The notes under the pieces were generated by a model, which was given only the letters and a program-made list of their open reading frames with translations, was not told where the DNA came from and searched no databases. 64,000 nt of DNA from an uncultured Oscillospiraceae bacterium. GTDB taxonomy: Bacteria; Bacillota; Clostridia; Oscillospirales; Oscillospiraceae. Positions 16,952 through 25,779 of this stretch are shown here, in pieces. Every line of letters begins with the position of its first letter. Within the stretch, counting starts at the first letter, position 1. A program made the position numbers and the translations under genes. Location: contig CAKUMO010000001.1 in NCBI GenBank assembly GCA_934667815.1, forward strand, positions 124,001 through 188,000. Reading direction: 5' to 3'.

Positions 16952-17471
16952 AGCGCCTTGCCGCGCAACACGAATATTGTAAAAGGGGCTGCCTCGACCG
17001 AGGCAGCCCCAGCGTGTCGAAAAGCTCTTTTCGGCACGCTGACAGACTGCGAAAAAGTTCGGAAGACAAGCAACTCTCGTTCGTCGGCGTACATAGGTAC
17101 GGTAGGGCGTGAGTTGCGCAGTAAGTCAAAATCCTTGCGCTGCAAGCTGGTTTTCAGACTGTATAGTTTGGAATCCACGACTTTTGCAAATGAAATCCAG
17201 AGAGCAAAAATCCATGAAATTGTGAATCGATTTTGACGATTACGGACTTTTTTGACAGTCTGGGGCTGCCTCGACCGAGGCAGCCTGTTTTTATATGGAA
17301 ACTCCGCGGGGACTTCTTCCCCGACGCCTCATGTACAGGCAGCGATTTCCAAACTGGACAGTGACAGAACGGAAACCGCCGCCAAAACAACGAGATTCTA
17401 TTGTATAATCACTTTATCTAAAACAACGCCCGCAGCGGGGCTGCGGTGCGGAAGGGTATGAGGTGATGGCG
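16952..17471. other. Gene-free region: repeat element plus leader of M4 peptidase gene
   Basis: The first two thirds are the structured repeat described separately (16985-17286). The last third carries a -10-like TATAAT (17404-17409) without a clear -35, and a 7-base stem with 3-base loop (CCGCAGC GGG GCTGCGG, 17430-17446) just before the ribosome-binding site of the M4 gene. Another 6-base stem (CGGGGA/TCCCCG) lies at 17306-17322. No convincing gene is present. Confidence 0.7.
16985..17286. repeat. Hairpin-flanked intergenic repeat element (MITE-like or structured RNA)
   Basis: Both ends carry the same hairpin, GGGCTGCCTCG ac CGAGGCAGCC (16985-17010, stem 12; 17262-17286, stem 10-11). The left one is followed by a second stem AGCGTG..CACGCT with an inner CGAAAAG/CTTTTCG pair (17011-17040). 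CAGACTG (17043-17049) and CAGTCTG (17256-17262) face each other as inverted repeats. Inside are GCAACTC/GAGTTGC enclosing CGTAC-ATAG-GTACG, and CTTGC-GCT-GCAAG. There is no credible coding sequence or transposase. The regular structure suggests a dispersed element; being multicopy cannot be shown from this window. Confidence 0.6.
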
Positions 17472-19544
17472 ATGAAAACTCTGCATATACGGCTGTGCGC
17501 CGTGCTTTTGCTGTGCGGTCTGCTGCTCGGCGGATGCAGCCGCAGCTTCCCGGAGTACACACTGGCCACGGGCGGCAGCACTGCACCGACCGAGAAGCAA
17601 TATAACGACACCGTTCAGCTCACGGAGCAGGACATCCAGAGCATGAACGGCGGCGAAGCGCTGCTGACTTACAGCGACGAGGGCTACGTTACCACACTGG
17701 TCGGGAAATACTGCGAAACGCCCATCGGCACTTACGAGGATGCCGTCGCTTCACTCAACGGCATTGCCTCGCTCATCGGGCTGTCCGCCGGCTCGGAGTT
17801 TTTCTGTGTCTACGGAGCGTCGGACAATGAGGGCTATACTTATTATACCTTCCAGCAGAAATACGCCGGACTGACCCTGCAATATGCGACCTTAAAGGTC
17901 GTCGTCGATCCGCAGGGCTACACGGCGGGGCTGTCCTGCTCCTTCACGCCGAACGTCGGCATTGCGGAGGAAAAAACCTTTATCTCCGCAAGCGAGGCCG
18001 AGGCCATCGTCCGCGAGAAATTTCCGGAACCGGAGTACCGCTATTACACGGACTTCACGCAGAAATCCGCCGTGACCTTTAATGCCCGCACGGTCGAGTG
18101 CGTGGTGGTCTATACCTCCAATCCGGAGCAGTCAATGTCCTTTGATATGCCCTTTATCGAGCATTTTGTGACCTACGCCGGAGAGTATCTGACCTCCGTA
18201 CCGACGTCCTCCATCGGCTCTGAGCTGTCCGATGCGTACAAGACCGACGACTATTTCAAGAACCTCACGCCTGCGACCTTTACGGGAAGTGTGACGCTCT
18301 TTGACGGCAGCGTGCGCCAGATCACCGTGCCGGTGGCCTATAATGCACAGGACGGACTTTATTATCTTGCCGACATCGAGCGCAAGATTATGGTCGCGGA
18401 CTACGCGGCGTTCAACTTCCGCAATCAGCTCGACTTCGTCACGTCGGCGGACAATTCCGCATGGGACGGGAACTATCTTATTACCTATTATAATTATATC
18501 TGCGCCTATGATTATTACGCGGGCATGAACATCCGCTCCATCGACGGCTTCGAGACGCCCATCCTGATTACCGTGAACATGTGCGACTCCGAGGGCAAGC
18601 CCGAAAACAATGCCTGCTTCTACGGCCTCAACAACGGCTGGGCGTGCTTCGGCAGCAGTCAGGTCAACCGCTACGGCGAGGCGCTGGACGTCGTTGCCCA
18701 TGAATACACCCACGGCGTCACGCGCTGCTCCATGCAGGGCACGCTCTATGCCAATGAGACCGGCGCAATCAACGAGGCGTACAGCGACATCATGGGCAAC
18801 CTGATCGAGATGCGCGAGGGCGCGACGAACGACGGCGCATGGCTTCTGGGTGAGCGCTGCGGGGAGGTCATGCGGTCGATGAGCGACCCGAACGCCTACG
18901 GCCAGCCCGCCTTTGTCGGCGACGTTTTCTACGGCACGAACGTCCTGACTCCCGCGCGCACGAACGACAACGGCAGCGTCCACACGAACAACTCGCTCCT
19001 GTCGCACATCGCCTACGGCCTGTACCGCGAGGGCATGAGCCTTGCCGAGGAGAGCAAGCTCTGGTTCACCTCCATCGAGCTGATGACGCCGCTTTCGGAC
19101 TACGACGATATTTATGCCTGCCTGATCTTCAGCGCGAAGATTAACGGCCTGAACCAGTATTCCGAGGTCATCACGCGCCTGTTCACCGAGGCCGGACTGC
19201 TGGGCGACCGCGAACAGCGCGCCTATGAGACGACGAAATCCGGCTGCGGCCGCGTGGAATTCAAGGTTTCCGACGCGCTCGCACAGGGCGCGGATACCGT
19301 TGCGGTCTACACCGCGCAGGCCGACGGCTCGGGGCAATACCTCCTGTCGGTCAATCCGGACAGAAACGGCCGCGTCTCCTTCCTCGTGCCTGCGGGTACC
19401 TATCTGATCGTCTACATCCACGCGACGCAGCAGGGCAACGCAAATTATGGCTATCACGAAAACGGTTGGGCAGCCGGAACGGACGGCCTTGCGTATATCG
19501 AGGTTGCTGAGGGACGCGTCACGACCCTCAGCGACATCAGCTAA
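17472..19544 (+). CDS. Secreted M4-family (thermolysin-like) metallopeptidase lipoprotein
   Basis: 690 residues from ATG 17472, chosen because GAGGTGA is placed well for it and the lipoprotein signal follows at once (MKTLHIRLCAVLLLCGLLLGGC, lipobox LGGC). GTG 17463 and ATG 17466 are alternatives. Residues about 40-290 are the FTP/PepSY-type propeptide region; the peptidase follows with zinc motif HEYTH (His410, Glu411, His414), third ligand Glu435 in INEAYSD, and active-site His504 in NGSVHTNNS. A further beta domain covers about 590-690. It should degrade proteins at the cell surface. First of three lipoprotein genes in a row. Confidence 0.92.
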   Translation: MKTLHIRLCAVLLLCGLLLGGCSRSFPEYTLATGGSTAPTEKQYNDTVQLTEQDIQSMNGGEALLTYSDEGYVTTLVGKYCETPIGTYEDAVASLNGIASLIGLSAGSEFFCVYGASDNEGYTYYTFQQKYAGLTLQYATLKVVVDPQGYTAGLSCSFTPNVGIAEEKTFISASEAEAIVREKFPEPEYRYYTDFTQKSAVTFNARTVECVVVYTSNPEQSMSFDMPFIEHFVTYAGEYLTSVPTSSIGSELSDAYKTDDYFKNLTPATFTGSVTLFDGSVRQITVPVAYNAQDGLYYLADIERKIMVADYAAFNFRNQLDFVTSADNSAWDGNYLITYYNYICAYDYYAGMNIRSIDGFETPILITVNMCDSEGKPENNACFYGLNNGWACFGSSQVNRYGEALDVVAHEYTHGVTRCSMQGTLYANETGAINEAYSDIMGNLIEMREGATNDGAWLLGERCGEVMRSMSDPNAYGQPAFVGDVFYGTNVLTPARTNDNGSVHTNNSLLSHIAYGLYREGMSLAEESKLWFTSIELMTPLSDYDDIYACLIFSAKINGLNQYSEVITRLFTEAGLLGDREQRAYETTKSGCGRVEFKVSDALAQGADTVAVYTAQADGSGQYLLSVNPDRNGRVSFLVPAGTYLIVYIHATQQGNANYGYHENGWAAGTDGLAYIEVAEGRVTTLSDIS

Positions 19545-19557
19545 GGAGGCGGGGAGC

Positions 19558-21063
19558 ATGAAGAAACAACGGATTTTCGCGCTGCTTCTGGCGCTGGCGC
19601 TGCTTACTGTGCTGCTTAGCGGCTGCAAGCGCAGCTTTGTGACAAACGAATTTACCGCGCCTGCGGAGCTTCAGCCCGTTCCGGCTGGTGAGCGCGCATT
19701 TGACGCGCCGGACGGGACGTTCAGCTTCCTTTATCCAGAAACGGCCTCGGTCGAGTGGACACAGGACGGCGCATATCTTTACTCCGTTTCTCAGGGTCAG
19801 ATGCCCTATATTCTGATCTATTACGCACAGGGGAGCTTCGACCCGGACAGCTATTTTTCCAGCTATGCAAGTCTGGTGAAAAGGACCTATGCGGATGCGG
19901 CGCTCGGCAAGATTTCGCAGACGCACGTCGGAGATAAGACGCTTTACATGCTGCGCAGCGCGGTCAAGGGCGAGGGTACGACCTATGTCATCGACCGTTA
20001 TCTCGAGATTTATCCAGATTGCAGCATCCAATACACCGTCAAGAGCAACCACGCCGCAAGCGAGGATGCGCTGCTGGCCTCCGTCGTGCAGAGCATGTGC
20101 CCTGTTACGGGCATCTACGGGCAGACCCAGCCGCAATCGGTCTATACCGACCTGCGCTCGGTATCCAATGCGGATGTCGGCATCTCCATGTCTGTGCCCA
20201 CGGGCATGAACGCGCAGGAAATTCCCATCGGCCTTCTGGCGCAGGACGAGAATCTGCTGCTCTTTGCGTCCTATCAGAACAGCGATGCCGCAGGCTCTGC
20301 CATCTATGACAGCAACGATTTCTTAGACCGCATCGGCGCGGTCGAGGGGCTGCTGCAGGCGCAGCTTGGCGCGGACAGCGCGGCCATTCAGAGCGGCGTG
20401 GCAGAGAAGATCGGCAATTACGATGCCTACGTTTTCCCGCTCCAGATCAGCATGGATGGCTTCGCGGGCAGCGGCAGGCTGTATCTCATCAACAATCCGG
20501 CAGGCGTTGGCTGCTATGTGCTTTATTATGCGGCAGCAAACGAAGCTGTCGAGGCGACCGGCCAGCAATGCATGAGCAGCTTCATGATCGACGCTGCACC
20601 GGGCAACACGCCAAGCTATCAGCAGTTCACCGACAGCCGGCACACCTTCACCTTCCTCTACCGCTCCGGCCTGACCGATGCCACGGCTACGGATATGGGC
20701 GGCCTCGCCGCGATCGAGCTGACGGACGGCGATTTCCTCCTCGTTTCGCCGGTCTCTGCGGCCGACGAGGGCGTGTCCTCGGCCTCTGAATATCTGCTGA
20801 AATATCTGCAAACCGTCCGCGAAAGCAATCCCGATGTCGTTTATGACGCGGGCGAGATCACGCAGGAGAGCGGCGGACGCTACGCCTTCTCGACGCTCGA
20901 GGTAAGCTATGTCTATGACGGCGTGCCGCGCAGCTTGACCCTCAGCGGCTGCGACGGGGCCGACGGCACGATCTGGGTCGTGATCGCCGCCGGAACGGAG
21001 GAGTACGCCTCCGTGCTCTCCACGCTGCGCGGGGATATTCTCTGGTCGTTCCGCACGACCTGA
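19558..21063 (+). CDS. Uncharacterised lipoprotein
   Basis: 501 residues from ATG 19558, directly after GGAGGCGGGG; longer frames reach back into the peptidase gene. Lipoprotein signal MKKQRIFALLLALALLTVLLSGC. The rest is alpha/beta with three blocks that each begin like '(D)GTFSFLYPETASVEW', 'SNADVGISMSVPTGMNA' and 'DSRHTFTFLYRSG', suggesting a threefold repeated domain (about residues 50-190, 205-365, 370-500), similar to PsbP/DUF-type folds seen in sugar or protein binding lipoproteins. It starts 13 bases after the M4 gene, so co-expressed. No function recognised. Confidence 0.8.
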   Translation: MKKQRIFALLLALALLTVLLSGCKRSFVTNEFTAPAELQPVPAGERAFDAPDGTFSFLYPETASVEWTQDGAYLYSVSQGQMPYILIYYAQGSFDPDSYFSSYASLVKRTYADAALGKISQTHVGDKTLYMLRSAVKGEGTTYVIDRYLEIYPDCSIQYTVKSNHAASEDALLASVVQSMCPVTGIYGQTQPQSVYTDLRSVSNADVGISMSVPTGMNAQEIPIGLLAQDENLLLFASYQNSDAAGSAIYDSNDFLDRIGAVEGLLQAQLGADSAAIQSGVAEKIGNYDAYVFPLQISMDGFAGSGRLYLINNPAGVGCYVLYYAAANEAVEATGQQCMSSFMIDAAPGNTPSYQQFTDSRHTFTFLYRSGLTDATATDMGGLAAIELTDGDFLLVSPVSAADEGVSSASEYLLKYLQTVRESNPDVVYDAGEITQESGGRYAFSTLEVSYVYDGVPRSLTLSGCDGADGTIWVVIAAGTEEYASVLSTLRGDILWSFRTT

Positions 21064-21074
21064 AAGGAGACAGC

Positions 21075-22016
21075 ATGAAAAAGAGAATTTTTGTCCTTAC
21101 CCTCGCGGCGCTCCTGCTTTTGAGCCTCTGCGCCTGCGCCAAGGCGGAGGTCGGCGGTCTCGGGGACGACGACCGCCGCCCCGCTGCAAGTGATTCCACC
21201 GCGCCCTCCGAAAACACGCAGGGCGGTGCGCCCACCGAGACACCCACCGAATCCGGCGCCTCGCAAACCGGCGGTCTGCCCCTCGAGACCTACACCGGCA
21301 ACGGCTTTTCCATGCTTGTGCCGCAGGGCTGGAGGGTCGCAACGGGCGGTGAGGGTGTGAGCTTCTATTTCATTTTGACCGACCCGCAGCGCGACGACCT
21401 CTCGGTTTTTCACTTCGGCAAACTCGAGCCGTTTCTGAAGTCCGAGGAGGCGCGGCAATCCTGGCAGTACTGGGATCCGCTCACGGGAGACGGCACGCTC
21501 TATTTCTCCAAAGCGCCTGTGTGTCTGGAAAGGACGGCCAAGGGCCTGCTCGACTGCTGGGACGAGTGCATTTCCTTTCAGGAGTATCTCGGCGGTGCGC
21601 TGTTCCCACAATTCTCCAACCGCACCGTCCTGAGCTGCGACAGCTATGCGGGCGCACTCGCGGCGGCGGGCGTAGATCAGACAGTTGCCGTAGCCGGCGG
21701 CACGACTCCCTCCGGCAGCAGTGCCCACCTGACGCTTTCGGCGGCAATCTTCGACCCCGGCGCGCTGGATATGTTCGGAGACGGCATTGACACCTATTAC
21801 ATGATGGCCTACGAGGTCAACGGCATTCTCATGCCGCAGAACTGCCCGGAGGATGTGGCAAAGGCGCTGGCGATGTGTCTGTCCAGCCTGCAATTCACAC
21901 AGGAGTTCGTCGACCGTGCGAATCAGCAGAGCAACGAGCAGCTTGCCGGAGTTTTGCAGCGCTCGGCGGAAAACGAGGCGCTCATGGATGCCTATCTGCG
22001 CAAGTGGGGCTATTGA
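21075..22016 (+). CDS. Uncharacterised lipoprotein with low-complexity linker
   Basis: 313 residues, ATG 21075 with AAAGGAG upstream. Lipoprotein signal ending LLSLCAC (Cys near 17-19), a Ser/Thr/Pro/Glu-rich linker (about 38-75), then one globular region whose start 'NGFSMLVPQGWRVATGG' recalls the repeated unit of the preceding lipoprotein. It follows that gene by 11 bases. Its stop overlaps the stop region of the opposing gene at 22010 by 7 bases. No function recognised. Confidence 0.8.
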   Translation: MKKRIFVLTLAALLLLSLCACAKAEVGGLGDDDRRPAASDSTAPSENTQGGAPTETPTESGASQTGGLPLETYTGNGFSMLVPQGWRVATGGEGVSFYFILTDPQRDDLSVFHFGKLEPFLKSEEARQSWQYWDPLTGDGTLYFSKAPVCLERTAKGLLDCWDECISFQEYLGGALFPQFSNRTVLSCDSYAGALAAAGVDQTVAVAGGTTPSGSSAHLTLSAAIFDPGALDMFGDGIDTYYMMAYEVNGILMPQNCPEDVAKALAMCLSSLQFTQEFVDRANQQSNEQLAGVLQRSAENEALMDAYLRKWGY

Positions 22017-22510
22017 GAATCTGCTTGGTAATATGAAATAATTTGAGATAATAGATAGCGCCGCCCCGAACGGGCGGCGCTCATACTGACAAAAACCAGA
22101 GGAACGGCGCCAAACTTCTGAATCCGGAAGGAGTTGACATAAAATTGAGCGCCTCCCGTCTGGACAAACGAATGCTGTGCCGTTTCAAGACGTAAAATGA
22201 TATAAGCGTCATGCGCTTCCGGACGCAGCCGGCAGGACAGCCGCCCTTTGTAGCGCCGGAAGGTGATGACAGAGGCGTCGTCGCTGAGGTCGTATTCCAG
22301 CACATCGGCGGCATTTGGACACCGCAGCCGGTTCCAAAATTCCTCCAGTGTCATGTCGATGCGGAAAAGGAACCGATGCAGCCCGGCGTCGTAGTTCCGA
22401 ACGCCCTTGAGCAGTTTCCTCTGACGCAATAGCGGCAGGAGATTGACGAACACTGCAAGTGGGGCAAGCAGGAGAAGAAGCGCAAAGATCCAAAGCGGAC
22501 TGCATGGCAT
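22010..22510 (-). CDS. Small single-pass membrane protein of unknown function
   Basis: 166 residues from ATG 22510, preceded by AAGGAGG at 8 bases; an upstream ATG at 22549 lacks this. One strong membrane helix (about 5-27) is followed by a soluble domain starting 'QRKLLKGVRNYDAGLHRFLFRID' and containing 'MTLEEFWNRLRCPNAADVLEYDLSDDA' (split across a helix and strand). It reads convergently to the lipoprotein at 21075 with a 7-base overlap, and a 10-base-stem hairpin lies within its 3' end. Function unknown. Confidence 0.72.
   Translation of the reverse strand: MPCSPLWIFALLLLLAPLAVFVNLLPLLRQRKLLKGVRNYDAGLHRFLFRIDMTLEEFWNRLRCPNAADVLEYDLSDDASVITFRRYKGRLSCRLRPEAHDAYIILRLETAQHSFVQTGGAQFYVNSFRIQKFGAVPLVFVSMSAARSGRRYLLSQIISYYQADSQ
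22057..22081. terminator. Hairpin between convergent genes
   Basis: Stem AGCGCCGCCC/GGGCGGCGCT (10 bases) with loop CGAAC lies about 40 bases past the lipoprotein stop at 22016 and inside the coding sequence of the opposing gene. No T-run follows on the plus strand; termination is plausible but not assured. Confidence 0.5.
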
Positions 22511-22909
22511 AAGCGAAACCTCCTTGTCCCTATCTGCCGGTAGGGCCAATCATAACGAGAGGGCAGCACGGCACTGCCCGCAATCAGCGCAAGCATCAGA
22601 AAATCAGCAACTGGGAATCTTATAGTTTTTCATTATTATAATACAATCACCAGCCGGTCTTTGCAAATGTTTTCCCAGCGATAGGACAAGCAATGCGGCG
22701 TTTTCGGAAATTTCGCACCTCGCCAGACGGCAGCTGGATTTAAAAAATCTTCCTGTTATTAAGACCGTCGAAAGGATGATTTGCAACCAGATTCTTTCGC
22801 CTTTTATGAAAAAACAGAAATTATCCGCGGAGCATTCGGCATTTTATATAAATTCGGTGCGCACGGCTTATAGAAAATGCTGAAATTTGCCAAGACAGAG
22901 AAAAAAGAA
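22511..22909. other. AT-richer gene-free region between divergent genes
   Basis: Almost 400 bases without a credible gene before the LacI promoter. It has a minus-strand -10-like TATAAT (22635-22640) that may serve the small membrane protein, and a 6-base stem GGGCAG/CTGCCC (22561-22579) in that leader. The stretch 22740-22905 is AT-rich and shows nothing I can name. Confidence 0.6.
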
Positions 22910-22938
22910 TGGACAAACACAAATTCCGCTGATAGAAT
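22910..22938 (+). promoter_or_regulatory. Promoter of the nucleoside salvage operon
   Basis: -35 TGGACA (22910-22915), 17-base spacer, -10 TAGAAT (22933-22938). The candidate LacI operator begins 12 bases downstream, covering about +6 to +25. Confidence 0.65.
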
Positions 22939-22950
22939 AAAACCAGAAAG

Positions 22951-22970
22951 TTGATTTAACGTTTGACCAA
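22951..22970. promoter_or_regulatory. Candidate LacI-family operator (autoregulation)
   Basis: TTGATTTAACGTTTGACCAA lies between promoter and regulator start. Its right half equals that of the perfect palindrome at 24772-24789, and the whole site differs from that palindrome's arms at only three left-half positions. The central CG is typical for LacI-family sites. Confidence 0.6.
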
Positions 22971-22982
22971 GCGGTGATGAGA

Positions 22983-24035
22983 ATGGCAGCGACCCTTAAA
23001 GACATCGCAAATTCCGTCGGTACCTCCGTGACGACCGTTTCCAAGGTTCTGGGCAACCGGGAGATCCGGGTGTCGGAAGCAAAACGGCGGGAAATTCTGG
23101 AGGTAGCCGAAAAACTGAACTATCTTCCGAACGCCTCCGGCGTGAATCTGAAAAAGGGGAGCACGGACGCCATTGCCGTGATCGTCGGCGACCTGCTTTA
23201 TCCCTACTACGCAAAGCTCCTGAAGCAGATCGCCTATTGCCTCAATGAACACGGCAAGAGCATCATCGTCTGCGACGCGGACAACGACTTCCGCACGGAG
23301 CTTCAGCACTATCAGCGCATGAAATCCGGCTATGTGGACGGCGCGATCATCGTTCCTTCGCCGCTCACGGTCACGCGCGAGAACGTCAAAACCGTGCTGA
23401 AGGTTCTGGACGGGCTTGACCTGCCGATCACTTTCGTCTGTCATGGACTGCCGCCTTTTGAGTGCTATTCCACGGTCGGAACGCCGCCCTATGCCTGCGG
23501 CTACCTTGCTGCCAAGCACCTGCTGGAACTGGGGCATCGCCGCATTGCCTACGTCTCGGAATCGCTGGAGCACGAGACGCTCAACCCCAAGCTGTTGGGC
23601 TTCCGTGCGGCGCTGCGGGAATACGGCGCGGGCGACTGCGGCGACCTGACGCGCTACGGCTATGCGCGTTACAGCGGCGGCAGCAGCGCCTATCAGGAGC
23701 TGGCTGCGTCGGACATGACGGCGGCGGTCTGCTCGGACGATCTGCTGGCCATCGGCTTTCTTTCCGCAGCGACTGCGGACGGACGCAGTGTTCCGCAGGA
23801 GCTGTCCGTCGTGGGTATGGATAACATCATGGCAACGCTGCACAGCACGCCGAAGATCACTACGGTCTCGCAGAACACGCAGCTCATCGCACGCAACGCC
23901 GTCGATTGCCTGCTTGACGAGATCGACGCCCGCAAGCGCGGGCAGCATGCGGACATTACACACATTGCAGTCGAGCCGACGCTCATGGTGCGCGAAAGCA
24001 CCGGCGCGGCACGGCCGGGAGAGGGCACAAGGTGA
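22983..24035 (+). CDS. LacI-family transcriptional regulator of nucleoside operon
   Basis: 350 residues from ATG 22983 (ATG 22977 and GTG 22974 are alternatives). Helix-turn-helix at residues 3-24 (TLKDIANSVGTSVTTVSKVL), hinge helix with 'LNYLPNASGVNLKKG', then a periplasmic-binding-like effector domain. It overlaps the MFS gene by GTGA (4 bases), which couples translation. A candidate operator sits in its own promoter. The genes behind it handle nucleosides, so the effector may be a nucleoside, base or ribose compound; this is inference, since LacI proteins bind mostly sugars but also purines (PurR). Confidence 0.9.
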   Translation: MAATLKDIANSVGTSVTTVSKVLGNREIRVSEAKRREILEVAEKLNYLPNASGVNLKKGSTDAIAVIVGDLLYPYYAKLLKQIAYCLNEHGKSIIVCDADNDFRTELQHYQRMKSGYVDGAIIVPSPLTVTRENVKTVLKVLDGLDLPITFVCHGLPPFECYSTVGTPPYACGYLAAKHLLELGHRRIAYVSESLEHETLNPKLLGFRAALREYGAGDCGDLTRYGYARYSGGSSAYQELAASDMTAAVCSDDLLAIGFLSAATADGRSVPQELSVVGMDNIMATLHSTPKITTVSQNTQLIARNAVDCLLDEIDARKRGQHADITHIAVEPTLMVRESTGAARPGEGTR

Positions 24036-25255
24036 AGCAAAAAAAGATCTTTCCGTTTCTGGTTCTGGCAATGTGCTTCCTGATTCAGGGAGGACTGCTG
24101 GGTATTATTTCCAATTGCCGCGGAATTTTTTATGATCCGGTCTGCGCGGAGCTGGGCATCAAGCTCGGCAAGCTCACGACCTATTCCGTGTTCTACGGGC
24201 TTGCCGTCTGCGCGGCCATTCCCTTTGCCTCGCGTGCGGTCAAAACCTGGAATCTGCGCTGGACGCTGACGGGGTTTGCCTTGCTCACCGCGGCGGCACA
24301 GTTTGCAATGTCCTATTTTCACAGTGTTTATCAGTGGTATATTGCCGCTGCGGTGCAGGGCGTGTGCTATGCGTTCCTGTTTGTGCAGACGGTTCCGATG
24401 CTGGTCAATCGTTGGTTCAGCGAACAGAGCGGCTTTTTCCTCGGCATTGCCTGCTCTGCCTCCGGCATTGTGGGTGCGCTGATGAACCCGCTGGCGCAGA
24501 GCTTTATGGCCGCTTATGGCTGGCGGGCGACCTACCGGATGCTGGGCATTGCGCTGTTTGTGCTGCTGGTTCCTGCCTGTGCGCTGTTTGCCGTGCGCAA
24601 GCCGGAGGATGTCGGCGCACAGCCCTATCACCGCCGAAAGGCCCCGAAGCGCAGCGCGCACATGCCGGTTTTTCAGGATTTTTCCGCAAAAAACGGGGTA
24701 TTTGCACTGCTGTTGGTGTTTGCCTGTGCGATCTGCATCACGACCGGTTATAACCAGATGCTTTTCGGCGTTGGTCAAACGTTTGACCATCCGAAGGAGC
24801 TTTTGGGAACCTTTGTTTCCGTCTCCATGGTCGGCACGATCGTCTGCAAGCTGCTTGTCGGCTGGCTCAACGACCGCTTCGGCATGCAGGCCGCCTGCTA
24901 TGCGGCCGTCGGCACCATAGGCGCAGGGCTTGTGTGCCTGTTTTTCGGGCAGTCCGTGGTGCGGATGTACATCGGCGCGTTTTGTATGGGCATGCCCATG
25001 GCGGTCACAGTCGTGGCCATGCCGAATCTGGTGCGCAGCGTGTTCGGAAACGAGGCCTTTGAGCAGCGCTACCGCACGGTGTCGGTGATTGTCAATCTGG
25101 TCAGCAATTTCAGCTTTACGGTGCTGGGCTGGCTCGTGTCAATTTTTGATTCTTACAAGGTGATGCTGGCTTTCGGTATCGGTGCATCGGCACTCTCGGC
25201 GCTGCTGGCCGCCGCCCTCTTTGCAGTGAGAAAAAGGAGCTTGATCTATGAATGA
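24032..25255 (+). CDS. MFS transporter, oxalate/formate-antiporter-like
   Basis: 407 residues, starting at GTG 24032 that overlaps the regulator stop. About twelve hydrophobic segments in two halves. Motifs include 'GIIGNCRGIFYDPVCAELG'-like start, 'YAFLFVQTVPMLVNRWF', 'GIACSASGIVGALMNPLAQSF' (split) and the central loop 'RKPEDVGAQPY', all of the OFA-like MFS pattern. It probably moves a small anion, nucleobase or nucleoside. An 18-base perfect palindrome lies inside its coding sequence. The next gene overlaps it by 8 bases. Confidence 0.85.
   Translation: MKQKKIFPFLVLAMCFLIQGGLLGIISNCRGIFYDPVCAELGIKLGKLTTYSVFYGLAVCAAIPFASRAVKTWNLRWTLTGFALLTAAAQFAMSYFHSVYQWYIAAAVQGVCYAFLFVQTVPMLVNRWFSEQSGFFLGIACSASGIVGALMNPLAQSFMAAYGWRATYRMLGIALFVLLVPACALFAVRKPEDVGAQPYHRRKAPKRSAHMPVFQDFSAKNGVFALLLVFACAICITTGYNQMLFGVGQTFDHPKELLGTFVSVSMVGTIVCKLLVGWLNDRFGMQAACYAAVGTIGAGLVCLFFGQSVVRMYIGAFCMGMPMAVTVVAMPNLVRSVFGNEAFEQRYRTVSVIVNLVSNFSFTVLGWLVSIFDSYKVMLAFGIGASALSALLAAALFAVRKRSLIYE
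24772..24789. promoter_or_regulatory. Perfect 18-base palindrome inside MFS gene, candidate auxiliary LacI operator
   Basis: TGGTCAAACGTTTGACCA is its own reverse complement. It shares its right half with the site at 22951-22970, about 1.8 kb upstream. This resembles the arrangement of lac O2 inside lacZ, where an internal operator aids repression by looping. Confidence 0.55.
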
Positions 25256-25769
25256 AGTGATTAAAACAATTCTGGAGCGAAGGTCGGTGCGCCGTTTTGC
25301 GCAGCGTCCGATAGACGAAGCGCTTGTGCGCGAGATCATCGAATGCGGCCGCAGCGCGCCGAATGCGTGGGGCCACCAGACCTTTGAATTCTTTGCCGTG
25401 ACCGACCGCACGCTGATGCGTGAGCTGGCAGAGCTGACGGCAAGGTACCTCGGCGGGGAGCCGGAGGAGCACATGTTCTTCGACGCGCCGCTCATCATCC
25501 TCATCAGTGACATCCGCGATAATTACATGCGCCTTGCGGATGCGGGCTGCGCCATGGAAAATATGTTCCTTGCGGCACGCAGCCACGGCATCGGCTCGGT
25601 GTGGATCAACCAGTTTTCGCCCATCTGCGACAAGCTGGAGGTCATAGAGAAATTTGAGACCATCGGCATTGCCAAAAACCGCGTTGTCACGAGCCTCGGC
25701 GCCTTTGGCTATCCGGACGAAACGCCGCAGCCGAAGAAGCTGATCTCCGCGGTGCATTATCTCAGATAG
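25248..25769 (+). CDS. Nitroreductase-family flavoprotein
   Basis: 173 residues, ATG 25248. The start 'ILERRSVRRFAQRPIDEALVREIIECGRSAPNAWGHQTFEF' is the family's FMN-binding signature (split RRSVR and SAPNAWG), with the second FMN region 'GIGSVWINQF' near residues 115-124. Such enzymes are FMN-dependent NAD(P)H oxidoreductases. It lies inside the nucleoside operon between a transporter and a nucleoside phosphorylase, 8-base overlap upstream and 10-base gap downstream. A role in reducing a modified base or nucleoside is only inferred from position. Confidence 0.87.
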   Translation: MNEVIKTILERRSVRRFAQRPIDEALVREIIECGRSAPNAWGHQTFEFFAVTDRTLMRELAELTARYLGGEPEEHMFFDAPLIILISDIRDNYMRLADAGCAMENMFLAARSHGIGSVWINQFSPICDKLEVIEKFETIGIAKNRVVTSLGAFGYPDETPQPKKLISAVHYLR

Positions 25770-25779
25770 GAGGCAGACC

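Noticed and set aside
16927..17390. Several small ORFs of 60-90 codons in the repeat region
   Set aside because: They overlap each other on both strands, lack ribosome-binding sites, and follow the hairpin structure rather than codon bias.
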